A stretch of 64,000 nucleotides of DNA, from the NCBI GenBank assembly GCA_965229305.1, contig CBDDIZ010000033.1:223615-287614 (forward strand), written 5' to 3'. This document shows, in pieces, positions 23,077-31,943 of this stretch. Source of the DNA: JALHNI01 sp965229305. Lineage in GTDB: Bacteria; Acidobacteriota; Terriglobia; Bryobacterales; Bryobacteraceae. The first letter of the stretch is position 1. The number at the start of each line of letters is the position of its first letter. A model generated the notes under the pieces. It did not search any database, was not told the origin of the DNA, and worked only from the letters and a program-made list of their open reading frames with translations. A program made the position numbers and the translations under genes.

Positions 23077-26000
23077 ATGCGCCTTACCTGCCTGTTCCTG
23101 CTGCCCTTCGCCCTCGTGGCTCAGACGTCGGAGACCGACGCGCCGGTCTTTCTTCGTAACCCGTCCATAAGTAAGACGCAGGTGGTATTTGAGTATGCCA
23201 ACGATCTGTGGATTGCGCCGCGGGCGGGAGGCGTGGGGGTGCCGCTGACGAACGGGATGGGCGCCGAGACGAATCCGATTTTCTCGCCGGATGGGAAGAA
23301 GATCGCGTTCACGGGACAATACGACGGCAGTGTGGATGTGTTTGTGGTGCCGGCGGCGGGTGGGGTGCCGCAGCGGTTGACGCGGCATCCGGGCGCCGAG
23401 GTCGCCGTGGCGTGGACACCGGATTCACAGCGGGTGGTGTTTGCTTCAAACCGGTTCTCGAACGCTCCGTCGTATCCACGGCTGTTCACGATCTCCGCGG
23501 AGGGCGGGCCGGAGACCCAACTGCCGCTGCCGGTGGGCTACGAAGCGGCTTACTCGCCCGACGGGAAGCAACTGGCTTACGTCCCGATGTGGCGCGCCTT
23601 TACGGCCTGGAAGCGGTATCGCGGCGGCACGACGACGCCGGTGTGGCTTGCGGAGCTCGAGACCTCGAAGGTCGTGAAGGTACCGCGCGATAACTCGAAC
23701 GACTATTGCCCGATGTGGACGGGCGGCAAGGTGTGGTTCCTCTCGGATCGCGAAGGCGCGGTGTCGCTGTTCAGCTATGACCCGCAGAGCAAGAAAGTGA
23801 CGCGGGCGGTGGAGAACAAGGGGCTCGACTTTAAGTCGGCCTCCGCGGCGGAGGATGCGATCGTCGTGGAGCAATTGGGCTCGTTGCAGCTTTACGACTT
23901 GAAGTCCGGGAAGCTGAGTCCGCTGAAGGTGAGCGTGTCGGGCGATGTGGCCGCCGTGCGGGACCGGTGGGAGAAGATCGGGCAGCGGCTCGGGTGGCCG
24001 ACGATTTCACCCACGGGGATGCGGGCGGCCTTCGAGGGGCGAGGGGATATTCTGACGGTGCCGGCGGAGAAGGGCGATGTCCGCAATCTGACGAGCAGTT
24101 CGGGGTCGATGGAGCGGTTTCCGGCCTGGTCGCCCGATGGCCGTTCGATCGCGTACTTCTCGGATGCGGCCGGCGAGTACGATTTGCACATTGCGCCGCA
24201 GGATGGACGCGGCGAAGTGAAGCGGATCCGCATTGAGGAGAAGCCGACGTTCTACGGGCAGCCGGTGTGGTCGCCGGATAGCAAGAAGATCGCGTTCACG
24301 GACGTCCATCTCAATTTCTGGATCACGGATCTCGCCAGCGGCAAGAGCACGAAGATCGACAAGGACCGGATCATGCCGCGGCCGGCCGCGCCGAGTTGGT
24401 CGCCGGACTCGAAGTGGGTGGCGTACACCAAGAGCCTGCGGAATCATATGGGCGCCATTTTCGTGCACCAGCTGGCGGAGGGCAAAAGCACGCAGGTGAC
24501 CGACGGCATGAGCGATGCGCGGAACCCGGTGTGGGATCGCGAAGGGAAGTATTTGTACTTCACGGCATCGACGGATTCGGGGCCGGCGATCCAGCCCGAT
24601 ATTCAGTCCGGAGCGCGGACGGTGACGGGCAGTTTGTATCTCATTGTGCTCTCGAAGACGGAGCCCTCGCCGCTGGCGCCGGAGAGCGATGAGGAGAAGG
24701 TGGCGGTGGAGCGGCCGGCGCAAGCGCCGAGTCCCGAGGCGCCCAAGCCGGAAGCCACAAAGACAGTGCCGCCGGCGAAGACGGTAGAGGTCAAGGTCGA
24801 TCTCGACGATATCCTGCAGCGGGTGCTGTCGCTGCCGATGCCGCCGCGGCGGTATGTGGCGTTGCACGCGGGAAAGGCGGGGAATCTGTTGGCCGTGGAG
24901 GCGCCGGTGAGCGGCCTGACAGGACCGGTGAGCGGCCTGGCGGGGCCGGCGGGGTTGACGGTGCATCGCTACGACCTGAAGGAGCGACGCGGCGATGTGC
25001 CGTTCAACGGGGTGCAAGCGTTCCAGATTTCGGCGAATGGCGAAAAGGCGTTGTATCGGCAGGGCCAGAACTGGATCATTGGCGCGATTCGTCCGCTGCC
25101 GCCGCGGAATGCGCCGCCGGCGCCACCGGCCGGGCCGCCACCGACGCCGCTGAAGACGGCGGATATCGAGGTGCGGGTGAGTCCGCGGGCCGAGTGGGCG
25201 CAGATGTACCGCGACGCGTGGCGCATGCAGCGGGAGCTGTTCTATGACCCTGGTCTGCATGGCGTGAACGTCAGCGACTTTCAGGCGAAGTATCTGCGGT
25301 TTCTGCCGGGCCTGTCGTCGCGGCGGGATTTGAACTATCTGATGCAGGACATGATGGGCGAAGTGAGCGTGGGGCATCTGAGCGTGGGGGGCGGCGACCA
25401 GCCGGACGCGAAGGTGGTGTCCACGGGTCTGCTGGGGGCCGATTATGAGGTGGACAACGGACGTTACCGGTTCAAGCGGATCTACAGCGGCGAGAATTGG
25501 AATCCCGGGTTGATGGCGCCGTTGACGCAGCCGGGCGTGAATGTGAAGGCGGGCGACTATCTGCTGGCGGTGGATGGCCGGGACGTGACGGCGAAGGAGA
25601 GCGTGTACGGGTTTTTCGAGGGGAAGTCCGAGAAGCAGGTGACGCTGCGGGTGGGTCCGCAGGCGGACGGGTCCGGGGCGCGCGAGGTGACGGTGGTGCC
25701 GATTCCATCCGAAGGGCGGCTGCGGAATCTGGCGTGGATCGAAGGCAACCGGCGCAAGGTGGATCAGGCAACCAACGGGCGGGTGGCGTATGTGTATATG
25801 CCGGATACGTCGCTGGGTGGTTATACCAACTTTACGCGCTACTTCTATGCGCAGGTGGGCAAGGAGGGCGCGCTGATCGATGAACGGTATAACGCGGGCG
25901 GGGCGTTAGCGACGGACATCGCGGAGGTGTTGTCGCGCAAACCGCTGAGCCGGGTGGCGACGCGCGATGGGGAGGATGAGTTGCAGCCGCAGGGGGCGAT

Positions 26001-26430
26001 CTACGGGCCGAAGGCGATGATCATCAACGAGTGGGCCGGGTCCGGGGGCGATGCCATGCCGTGGTACTTCCGGCGCGCGGGCGTGGGCAAGCTGGTGGGG
26101 AAGCGGACCTGGGGAGGCCTGGTGGGACGGGCGGGCGCGCCGGCATTGATGGATGGCGGTTTCGTGACGGCGCCGAGTGCGGCGGTGTGGGATCCGGCGA
26201 CGTCGAAGTGGATCTCGGAGAATACGGGCGTGGAGCCGGATGTGGAGGTGGAGAAGGATCCGGAAGCGTGGCGGCAGGGGCGCGATCCGCAGTTGGAGAA
26301 GGCGATTGAACTGGTGATGGCGGATTTGGCCAAGAAGCCGCTGGCGGCTCCGAAGCGGCCGGCGTATCCGAACTATCAGGTGCCGGGAGGGCCGCCGACG
26401 CCAGCCACGTCGAACTCGACGCGGAAGTAG
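23077..26430 (+). CDS. Tricorn-type protease, S41 family
   Basis: The 1117-residue protein has a signal peptide (MRLTCLFLLPFALVAQ), so it is exported, unlike archaeal tricorn. Two beta-propellers with WD40-like/TolB strands (FSPDGKKIAFTG, WSPDGRSIAYFSDAAG, WSPDSKWVAYTKS) fill residues 20-540. A Pro/Ala-rich linker, a PDZ domain (about 795-855, KAGDYLLAVDGRDV) and the catalytic domain follow. The nucleophile is Ser989 in EWAGSGGDAMPW, with a conserved DERYNAGG loop at 935 and a candidate catalytic His near 767 (GEVSVGHLSV). GGCGGAGGAGG lies just before the ATG at 23077; the open frame to 22792 is non-coding. Role: degrading peptides in the periplasm or outside. Confidence 0.92.
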   Translation: MRLTCLFLLPFALVAQTSETDAPVFLRNPSISKTQVVFEYANDLWIAPRAGGVGVPLTNGMGAETNPIFSPDGKKIAFTGQYDGSVDVFVVPAAGGVPQRLTRHPGAEVAVAWTPDSQRVVFASNRFSNAPSYPRLFTISAEGGPETQLPLPVGYEAAYSPDGKQLAYVPMWRAFTAWKRYRGGTTTPVWLAELETSKVVKVPRDNSNDYCPMWTGGKVWFLSDREGAVSLFSYDPQSKKVTRAVENKGLDFKSASAAEDAIVVEQLGSLQLYDLKSGKLSPLKVSVSGDVAAVRDRWEKIGQRLGWPTISPTGMRAAFEGRGDILTVPAEKGDVRNLTSSSGSMERFPAWSPDGRSIAYFSDAAGEYDLHIAPQDGRGEVKRIRIEEKPTFYGQPVWSPDSKKIAFTDVHLNFWITDLASGKSTKIDKDRIMPRPAAPSWSPDSKWVAYTKSLRNHMGAIFVHQLAEGKSTQVTDGMSDARNPVWDREGKYLYFTASTDSGPAIQPDIQSGARTVTGSLYLIVLSKTEPSPLAPESDEEKVAVERPAQAPSPEAPKPEATKTVPPAKTVEVKVDLDDILQRVLSLPMPPRRYVALHAGKAGNLLAVEAPVSGLTGPVSGLAGPAGLTVHRYDLKERRGDVPFNGVQAFQISANGEKALYRQGQNWIIGAIRPLPPRNAPPAPPAGPPPTPLKTADIEVRVSPRAEWAQMYRDAWRMQRELFYDPGLHGVNVSDFQAKYLRFLPGLSSRRDLNYLMQDMMGEVSVGHLSVGGGDQPDAKVVSTGLLGADYEVDNGRYRFKRIYSGENWNPGLMAPLTQPGVNVKAGDYLLAVDGRDVTAKESVYGFFEGKSEKQVTLRVGPQADGSGAREVTVVPIPSEGRLRNLAWIEGNRRKVDQATNGRVAYVYMPDTSLGGYTNFTRYFYAQVGKEGALIDERYNAGGALATDIAEVLSRKPLSRVATRDGEDELQPQGAIYGPKAMIINEWAGSGGDAMPWYFRRAGVGKLVGKRTWGGLVGRAGAPALMDGGFVTAPSAAVWDPATSKWISENTGVEPDVEVEKDPEAWRQGRDPQLEKAIELVMADLAKKPLAAPKRPAYPNYQVPGGPPTPATSNSTRK

Positions 26431-26465
26431 AGGGCGGCTCAGCGAGGGGCGGCGCTCCGGCGATC

Positions 26466-28577
26466 CTACGGCGCCACGAAGCCGTACAGAGTAGCGGCGG
26501 TATCGGCAGAGGTGCGGCGTACAAGGCGGGCGCTCGGGTAGGCCGGGCGCAGGGCTTCGAGGCGGACAGGCAGGCCCAGGGGATCGACGGGGTCGACCAG
26601 CGTGAGAGAGCGGGTGCCGAGGAGGCGGGCGAGGTCGGGCAGATCGTAGTGGCGGAGGACGCCGGGGACCACTTGCTCGAAGACCTGGCGGTGAAGCCGA
26701 TGCTCGGCCACCGAGACGTAGCTTTCGAGGGAACGCTCGAGGACGACGCGGCTCAGGCGCGAGTCGAGGGCGGCGGCGTGGAGGAGGGCGGAGCCGGCCG
26801 TTTCGCGCGCCGCGGCGTAGAGGCGGGCGGGGTCGACGTCAGGACGGGCGGCGAGCAGGTCCACGGCGCGGAGGATGTCGCGCACGCGGCCGCCGGTGAG
26901 GGTGGTGCCGGTGAGGAGGGCCGTCATGGCGGCTTCGTAGTCGCCGAAGTAGCGGGGCCAGTCCGAGCCGTTGTCGACGCGGGTGGCGCGGGTTTCGCCC
27001 AGGCCGCGCACGTCGAGCGAGAGGACGATCAGGCCTTGTTGGACGAGCGACTCGGCGTCGGCGCTGGAGGCGGCCTTGCCGCGGCCATCGACATAGACGA
27101 CGGCTGCGCGGCGCGCGGGTGAGTTCGCGTCGCTTGGGGGAAGGTAGAGGACGGCGGGAATCTCGAGATCGGTGTCGCTGGCGAAGGTGAGCTTCTCGAG
27201 GCGGTAGCCGGGGCGCGACAGAACGCCGAAGGTCTTGACCGTGGGCCGGCCAGCGGCGGGCTGGTAGCCGATGAGGCGTTTCACCAAATCCGGGGTGGGG
27301 GTGCCGCGGCGGAAAGAGCGCACGCGGGCCAGGTTGAGCGAGTGAACGGTCTCGCCACCGAAGGCGGTCTGGACTTGGCCGGTCCGGGTGGCGTAGAGGT
27401 CTTCTTCGAGGCGCGGGGTGACAGGGTCATCGGCGGTGGGCTCATCGGCGGTGGGCTCGTCGACGCCTTTGAGCCAACGGTCGAACCAGCGGTAGGCGGC
27501 GACGCGGCGCGGATGGCTGTAACCATGGCCGTCGTCGGCTTCGGTCATCCCGATCTTCGCGGGTTCGCCGAGCAGGCCGTAGATGCGTTGAGCTTCGGCG
27601 TAGGTTTCACGCGCGCCGGTGATGGAGAAGAAGTCACGGACCGCGGAGAGGATCAGATAGGGCTTGGGGGCAAAGGCGTGGATGAAGTCGGCGTGATCGA
27701 GCCCGTCGGCGAGACCGGGCGGGAGGCACTGCTCGGCGTCTTGAGGGCCGATGGTGCCAAGGATGCGCCGCCAGGAGGTGATGAAGCAGGAGGGCGCGGC
27801 GACCTGGATACGGTCATCCAAGGCAGAGAGGTAAGCGGTGTGGGTGCCGCCGCCGGAGTTGCCGGTGCAGCCGATGCGCTGGGCGTCGACTTCGGGCCGC
27901 GAGACCAGATAGTCGAGGGCGCGCAATCCGTCCCAGATGGTGTAGCGGGCGAGGGTGTCGCCACTGAGGAGGGTCTGGGTGCCGAGGAGCGTGTGCTCGG
28001 TGGTGCTGCGGACGACTTTGGAGCCGGCGAAGTCTTCGTCGTAGAGCTGGATGCGTTCGCCCTGACCGAGGGTATCCCAAGCGAGGCAGACGTAGCCTTT
28101 GCGCGCCAGGGTGACGAGGACCTGTTGCCAGGCCGAGTGAGCCTTGGCGCCCTCCTCGTGCCCCAGCGGGAAGAGGATCGCCGGGAAGGGGCCGGCGCCG
28201 CGCGTGGGGACATAGAGATTGGCGGTGACGTAGAAGCGAGGCTGACTTTCAAAGACGATCTTCTCGATACGATAGCCGTCGGCAGTGATGACGCCGGTGA
28301 CCTGGGCGTTGAGGGGAGTGCGCGCGGGGAAGCCGCCGAGGGAGCGGAGGAGGCGCTCACGGACTTGGGCGCGGCGGGCGCGGGCGTCGGCGGCGGACCA
28401 GGAGCGGACTTTGGCTTCGCGAGCGTCGAGCAGGGCTTCGGCGCGCCGGCGCTCGCGGTCGGCCAGTTGGTTCCGCAGGCGGGGATAGTCGGTGTGGTCC
28501 AGCAGGAACTGCAGTTCGCGATCGGGTTGGGCGAACAGGCTCGCGGTGAGGAGGAGGAGAAGAGAGGCCGATTTCAT
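26466..28577 (-). CDS. Secreted two-domain alpha/beta-hydrolase (acetyl xylan esterase-like)
   Basis: A 703-residue protein with signal peptide MKSASLLLLLTASLFAQ. The first half is an alpha/beta hydrolase: strand and oxyanion region FPAILFPLGHEEG, nucleophile in CTGNSGGGTH (Ser about 242), and a late DGHGYSHPRR with the catalytic His. The second half is a second, weaker hydrolase-like fold (AVVYVDGRGKAAS, LVQQGLIVLSLDVRGLG) without a clear nucleophile elbow. The halves are joined by the short repeat DEPTADEPTADDP. Such proteins remove acetyl or other ester groups from plant polysaccharides. It converges with the tricorn gene (35 bases apart). Confidence 0.78.
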   Translation of the reverse strand: MKSASLLLLLTASLFAQPDRELQFLLDHTDYPRLRNQLADRERRRAEALLDAREAKVRSWSAADARARRAQVRERLLRSLGGFPARTPLNAQVTGVITADGYRIEKIVFESQPRFYVTANLYVPTRGAGPFPAILFPLGHEEGAKAHSAWQQVLVTLARKGYVCLAWDTLGQGERIQLYDEDFAGSKVVRSTTEHTLLGTQTLLSGDTLARYTIWDGLRALDYLVSRPEVDAQRIGCTGNSGGGTHTAYLSALDDRIQVAAPSCFITSWRRILGTIGPQDAEQCLPPGLADGLDHADFIHAFAPKPYLILSAVRDFFSITGARETYAEAQRIYGLLGEPAKIGMTEADDGHGYSHPRRVAAYRWFDRWLKGVDEPTADEPTADDPVTPRLEEDLYATRTGQVQTAFGGETVHSLNLARVRSFRRGTPTPDLVKRLIGYQPAAGRPTVKTFGVLSRPGYRLEKLTFASDTDLEIPAVLYLPPSDANSPARRAAVVYVDGRGKAASSADAESLVQQGLIVLSLDVRGLGETRATRVDNGSDWPRYFGDYEAAMTALLTGTTLTGGRVRDILRAVDLLAARPDVDPARLYAAARETAGSALLHAAALDSRLSRVVLERSLESYVSVAEHRLHRQVFEQVVPGVLRHYDLPDLARLLGTRSLTLVDPVDPLGLPVRLEALRPAYPSARLVRRTSADTAATLYGFVAP

Positions 28578-28729
28578 GAAGCTTCCTGGGGATGGGCTTC
28601 AGTATAGCGGGGCAACCGGGCCGTTTCGCGCCATGCCCGGGGGCGGCGGTGAAAAGGTGGACAGCGCTACCCGACCTGTGACACCGTATTCGGGTTGCCC
28701 TCGTCCGGCAACCGAAGGAGTCAGTGACC

Positions 28730-30067
28730 ATGACGTCATTTGCCGAGGCCCTTGTTCGCCTCCCTGTACTCGCGGCCGACATGGCTGCGCCGGCAGCCAT
28801 CTCCGCCGGTGACAACGCCTGGATGCTGATGTCCGCGGCTCTGGTGTTGATGATGACCGGGCCCGGCCTGGCGCTGTTCTATGCGGGCCTGGTGCGGCGC
28901 AAGAACGTGCTGGGCACCTTAATGCAGAGCTTCGCGATGATGCCGGTGATCACCGTCCTGTGGGCGGTTTGCGGCTACTCGCTGTGTTTCTCAGAAGGCA
29001 ATACCTGGCTGGGCGGACTCGATTATGCGTTTTTGCGGGGCGTGGGTGCGACGCCGAATGCGGATTATGCGCCGACGATTCCGCACCAGACCTTCATGCT
29101 CTACCAGATGATGTTTGCCATCATCTCGCCGGCGCTGATCACGGGAGCGATTGCGGAGCGGGTGCGGTTCCGCGCCCTGGTGGTGTTCAGCATTCTGTGG
29201 TGCCTGTTGGTGTACTTCCCGCTGGCGCACATGATCTGGGGCAAGGGGGGCCTGTTCAACCCTTTCCTGGGCGGACGGATTCCGGTGTTCGACTTCGCGG
29301 GGGGCATCGTAGTGCACGTCTCGACCGGCACTTCGGCGCTGGTGATGGCGCTGATGATCGGCAAACGCCGCGGCTATCCGGAAGAGGCGATGAAGCCGCA
29401 CTCGCTGGTGTTGAGTTTCATTGGCGCCTGCCTGCTGTGGGTGGGCTGGTTCGGCTTCAATGCGGGCAGCGCGCTTTCTTCCTCGGCCCTGGCGACCAGC
29501 GCCTTTGCGACAACGCACTTTGCCGGAGCGGCGGGGGCGATCGGCTGGCTGGTGGCGGAGAAGTGGCGCATGGGGCGTCCGAGCGCGCTGGGCGGCATTT
29601 CCGGCGCGGTGGCGGGGCTGGCGACGGTGACGCAGGGAGCCGGGTACGCGACGCCGATGGCGGGCTTCGTCTATGGGCTGGCGGGCGGCCTGATCTGTTT
29701 TTGGATGGTGACCGTGGCGAAGAATCGTTGGGGTTACGACGATTCACTGGATGCGTTCGGGGTGCACGGCGTGGGCGGCTTGCTGGGCTGCGTGCTGACG
29801 GGAGTGTTCGCTACTAACCAGGTAAATGACGCGCTGAAAAATGCCGACGGGAGCGCCGCGGCGCTGGGCTGGGTGGATGGGAACGCGATGCAGGTGCTGA
29901 ATCAGCTGGCGGGCGCGGGAGTGGGCGTGCTGCTGGCGGTGGTGGGTACAGTGGTGGCGGTGAAGGTGACCGGACTGCTGACGCCACTGCGCCTCGAACC
30001 ACATGAAGAGACGTCCGGCATGGATCTGGTGATTCATGGCGAAGAGGGGTACAACCTGGAGGCGTAA
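28730..30067 (+). CDS. amtB: Ammonium transporter AmtB
   Basis: The 445-residue membrane protein has eleven transmembrane helices as expected for Amt/Rh channels. It carries an N-terminal hydrophobic segment and the pore histidines in FAGGIVVHVSTGTSAL and DSLDAFGVHGVGGLLG. It conducts ammonium (as NH3 plus H+) into the cell. AAGGAG is 9 bases before the ATG at 28730; a GTG at 28724 is too close to the site. glnK follows 22 bases later, the standard amtB-glnK pair, so PII probably closes the channel under nitrogen excess. No sigma-54 promoter was found upstream. Confidence 0.96.
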   Translation: MTSFAEALVRLPVLAADMAAPAAISAGDNAWMLMSAALVLMMTGPGLALFYAGLVRRKNVLGTLMQSFAMMPVITVLWAVCGYSLCFSEGNTWLGGLDYAFLRGVGATPNADYAPTIPHQTFMLYQMMFAIISPALITGAIAERVRFRALVVFSILWCLLVYFPLAHMIWGKGGLFNPFLGGRIPVFDFAGGIVVHVSTGTSALVMALMIGKRRGYPEEAMKPHSLVLSFIGACLLWVGWFGFNAGSALSSSALATSAFATTHFAGAAGAIGWLVAEKWRMGRPSALGGISGAVAGLATVTQGAGYATPMAGFVYGLAGGLICFWMVTVAKNRWGYDDSLDAFGVHGVGGLLGCVLTGVFATNQVNDALKNADGSAAALGWVDGNAMQVLNQLAGAGVGVLLAVVGTVVAVKVTGLLTPLRLEPHEETSGMDLVIHGEEGYNLEA

Positions 30068-30089
30068 TTGCTCCAGGTGAGGAAGAGCT

Positions 30090-30428
30090 ATGAAGAAGAT
30101 TGAAGCCATCATCCAACCGTTCAAGCTCGACGATGTGCGGCAGGCGTTGAAGCGCTTGGGCATCGACGGGATGACGGTCTCCGAAGTTCGGGGCCACGGC
30201 CGGCAGAAGGGGCATCGGGAGGTTTATCGGGGGAGGGAGTACACGGTGGATCTGATTCCGAAGGTGAAGATCGAAATGGTGGTGGCGGACGCAGCCTTGC
30301 AGGAGGTGGCGCGGACGCTGGTGGAGCATGCGCGGACGGGGAAGATCGGCGATGGCAAGATCTTTGTGGAGGAGGTCGCCGAGGCGATCCGGATTCGGAA
30401 TGGCGATCGAGGGGAGACGGCGCTGTAG
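30090..30428 (+). CDS. glnK: Nitrogen regulatory protein PII (GlnK)
   Basis: The 112 residues match PII exactly in length. The T-loop is intact, with the uridylylation site Tyr51 in GREYTVD, and the C-terminal signature GKIGDGKIFV is present. It binds ATP/ADP and 2-oxoglutarate and controls AmtB and glutamine synthetase adenylylation. It is called GlnK rather than GlnB because it sits in one operon with amtB. A GAGGAAGAG site precedes the ATG. Confidence 0.95.
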   Translation: MKKIEAIIQPFKLDDVRQALKRLGIDGMTVSEVRGHGRQKGHREVYRGREYTVDLIPKVKIEMVVADAALQEVARTLVEHARTGKIGDGKIFVEEVAEAIRIRNGDRGETAL

Positions 30429-30515
30429 GCTCGCGACCCGAGTTCTCCGAAGCATTTCTCCCTTGGTCGGGTTGGGCTGAAGCGGTACTTCTAAGATGGG
30501 CAGAGGACATAACGA

Positions 30516-31910
30516 ATGATTTCCCGACGTCACTTTCTAGCCGGGGCAGCGGCGATGCCGCTGGCCGCGGCGAGCAAGCCCAATCTGGTGCTGTTTCTGG
30601 CGGACGATCACGGCTATTGGGATTCCTCCGTCTATGGCAGCCGGGTGGTGCGCACGCCCAACCTGGAGAAGCTGGCCGCCGCCGGACTGACGTTCACCAA
30701 TACCTTCTCGGGGGCGGCGATCTGCATTCCGTCGCGCGCGATCATTGCCAGCGGGCTTTGCTCGCATCGCAATGGGGCAATCGCCAATGGGCGCGAGATG
30801 AAGAAGGGGATCAAGACGCTGCCGACGTATCTCTCCGAGCTGGGCTACCGGGTGGCGCACTTCGGCAAGTCGCATTTTCTGCCGGCGGCGAACTACCAGG
30901 ACTGGGAAGCGGTGCGGAGTGAGACGATCGGGCCAGGGCCGCTGAACAATGACCTCGATACCGCCGCGTTCGACCGATGGCTGAGTGAACGCAGTGCCGC
31001 GGATCCGAGGCCGCTGTGCCTGATCGTGTGCAGCCACAGTCCGCACGTGATCTGGGACAAGAACGTCGACTATGATCCGGCGAAGGTGGAACTGCCGCCG
31101 AGTTTCGTGGACACGCCGGAGACGCGGACGGCGCGGGTGAATTACTACACCGACATCACAAAGATGGACACGCAGTTGGGTGAGGTGAGGGCGTCAGTGG
31201 AGAAGCACCTCGGGGCGAACACGTTGTTTCTGTATACGTCGGATAACGGCGCCCAATGGCCCTTTGGCAAATGGACACTCTATGACGGAGGCATCCGGCT
31301 GCCGATGATTGGGGTGTGGCCAGGGGTGAGTCCGCGGGGCAAGCGCACCGAGGCGATGATCAGCTTCACGGATATCCTACCGACGTTCATCGACCTGGCG
31401 GGCGGGAAGCAGCCCGCATCACTGGACGGGCGGTCTTTTGCGGCGGTGTTGCGGGGGAAAGCGAAGCGTCACCGGGCGGAGATCTTCGCGTCTCACACGG
31501 CCGACAATAACGGGCAGATGAACTGCTATCCAATGCGCGCGGTGCGCACCGAACGCTATAAGTACATCCGGAACCTGCATCCGGAGTTCTCTTACCAGAC
31601 GCACATCGATCGGGCGTTGGGGCGAGACGGCCGGGATGCCTGGGACTCGTGGGTCCGCAAGGCGCAGAGCGATCCGCAAGCGGCGGAGATTGTGCGGCGC
31701 TACCATCAGCGACCAGCTGAGGAGCTTTATGACGTGCAGCAGGATCCGCATGAGACGAAGAACCTGGCCGGAGATCCGGCGCAAGCCAAGGTCCTCGAGG
31801 AACTGCGCCGCAAGGTGGACGCGTGGATGAAGGGGATGGGCGACCAGGGAGAGATCTTCGGCGTGCCGAGGCCGCTGAAGGATTTCAAGATGCCTGTCGG
31901 AGGTGGGTGA
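30516..31910 (+). CDS. Tat-exported sulfatase
   Basis: The 464-residue type I sulfatase starts with a twin-arginine signal (ISRRHFLAGAAAMPLAA). Metal ligands lie in LFLADDHGY (Asp30-Asp31). The formylglycine site is C70-I-P-S-R, the cysteine type, so it needs an oxygen-dependent formylglycine-generating enzyme or anSME for activation. The later SDNGAQWPFGKW segment supplies further metal and substrate residues. The overall shape resembles heparan-N-sulfatase-like or choline-sulfatase-like members of family S1; the substrate is probably a sulfated glycan. It follows glnK by 87 bases, with no evidence of co-regulation. Confidence 0.9.
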   Translation: MISRRHFLAGAAAMPLAAASKPNLVLFLADDHGYWDSSVYGSRVVRTPNLEKLAAAGLTFTNTFSGAAICIPSRAIIASGLCSHRNGAIANGREMKKGIKTLPTYLSELGYRVAHFGKSHFLPAANYQDWEAVRSETIGPGPLNNDLDTAAFDRWLSERSAADPRPLCLIVCSHSPHVIWDKNVDYDPAKVELPPSFVDTPETRTARVNYYTDITKMDTQLGEVRASVEKHLGANTLFLYTSDNGAQWPFGKWTLYDGGIRLPMIGVWPGVSPRGKRTEAMISFTDILPTFIDLAGGKQPASLDGRSFAAVLRGKAKRHRAEIFASHTADNNGQMNCYPMRAVRTERYKYIRNLHPEFSYQTHIDRALGRDGRDAWDSWVRKAQSDPQAAEIVRRYHQRPAEELYDVQQDPHETKNLAGDPAQAKVLEELRRKVDAWMKGMGDQGEIFGVPRPLKDFKMPVGGG

Positions 31911-31943
31911 GCCCCCGACAGGTTGATGGGCGATTCAACCTCT

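Noticed and set aside
27342..28607. 421-residue plus-strand frame antisense to the esterase
   Set aside because: Gly/Glu/Val-rich shadow of a GC-rich minus-strand gene; motifs and the signal peptide are all on the minus strand.
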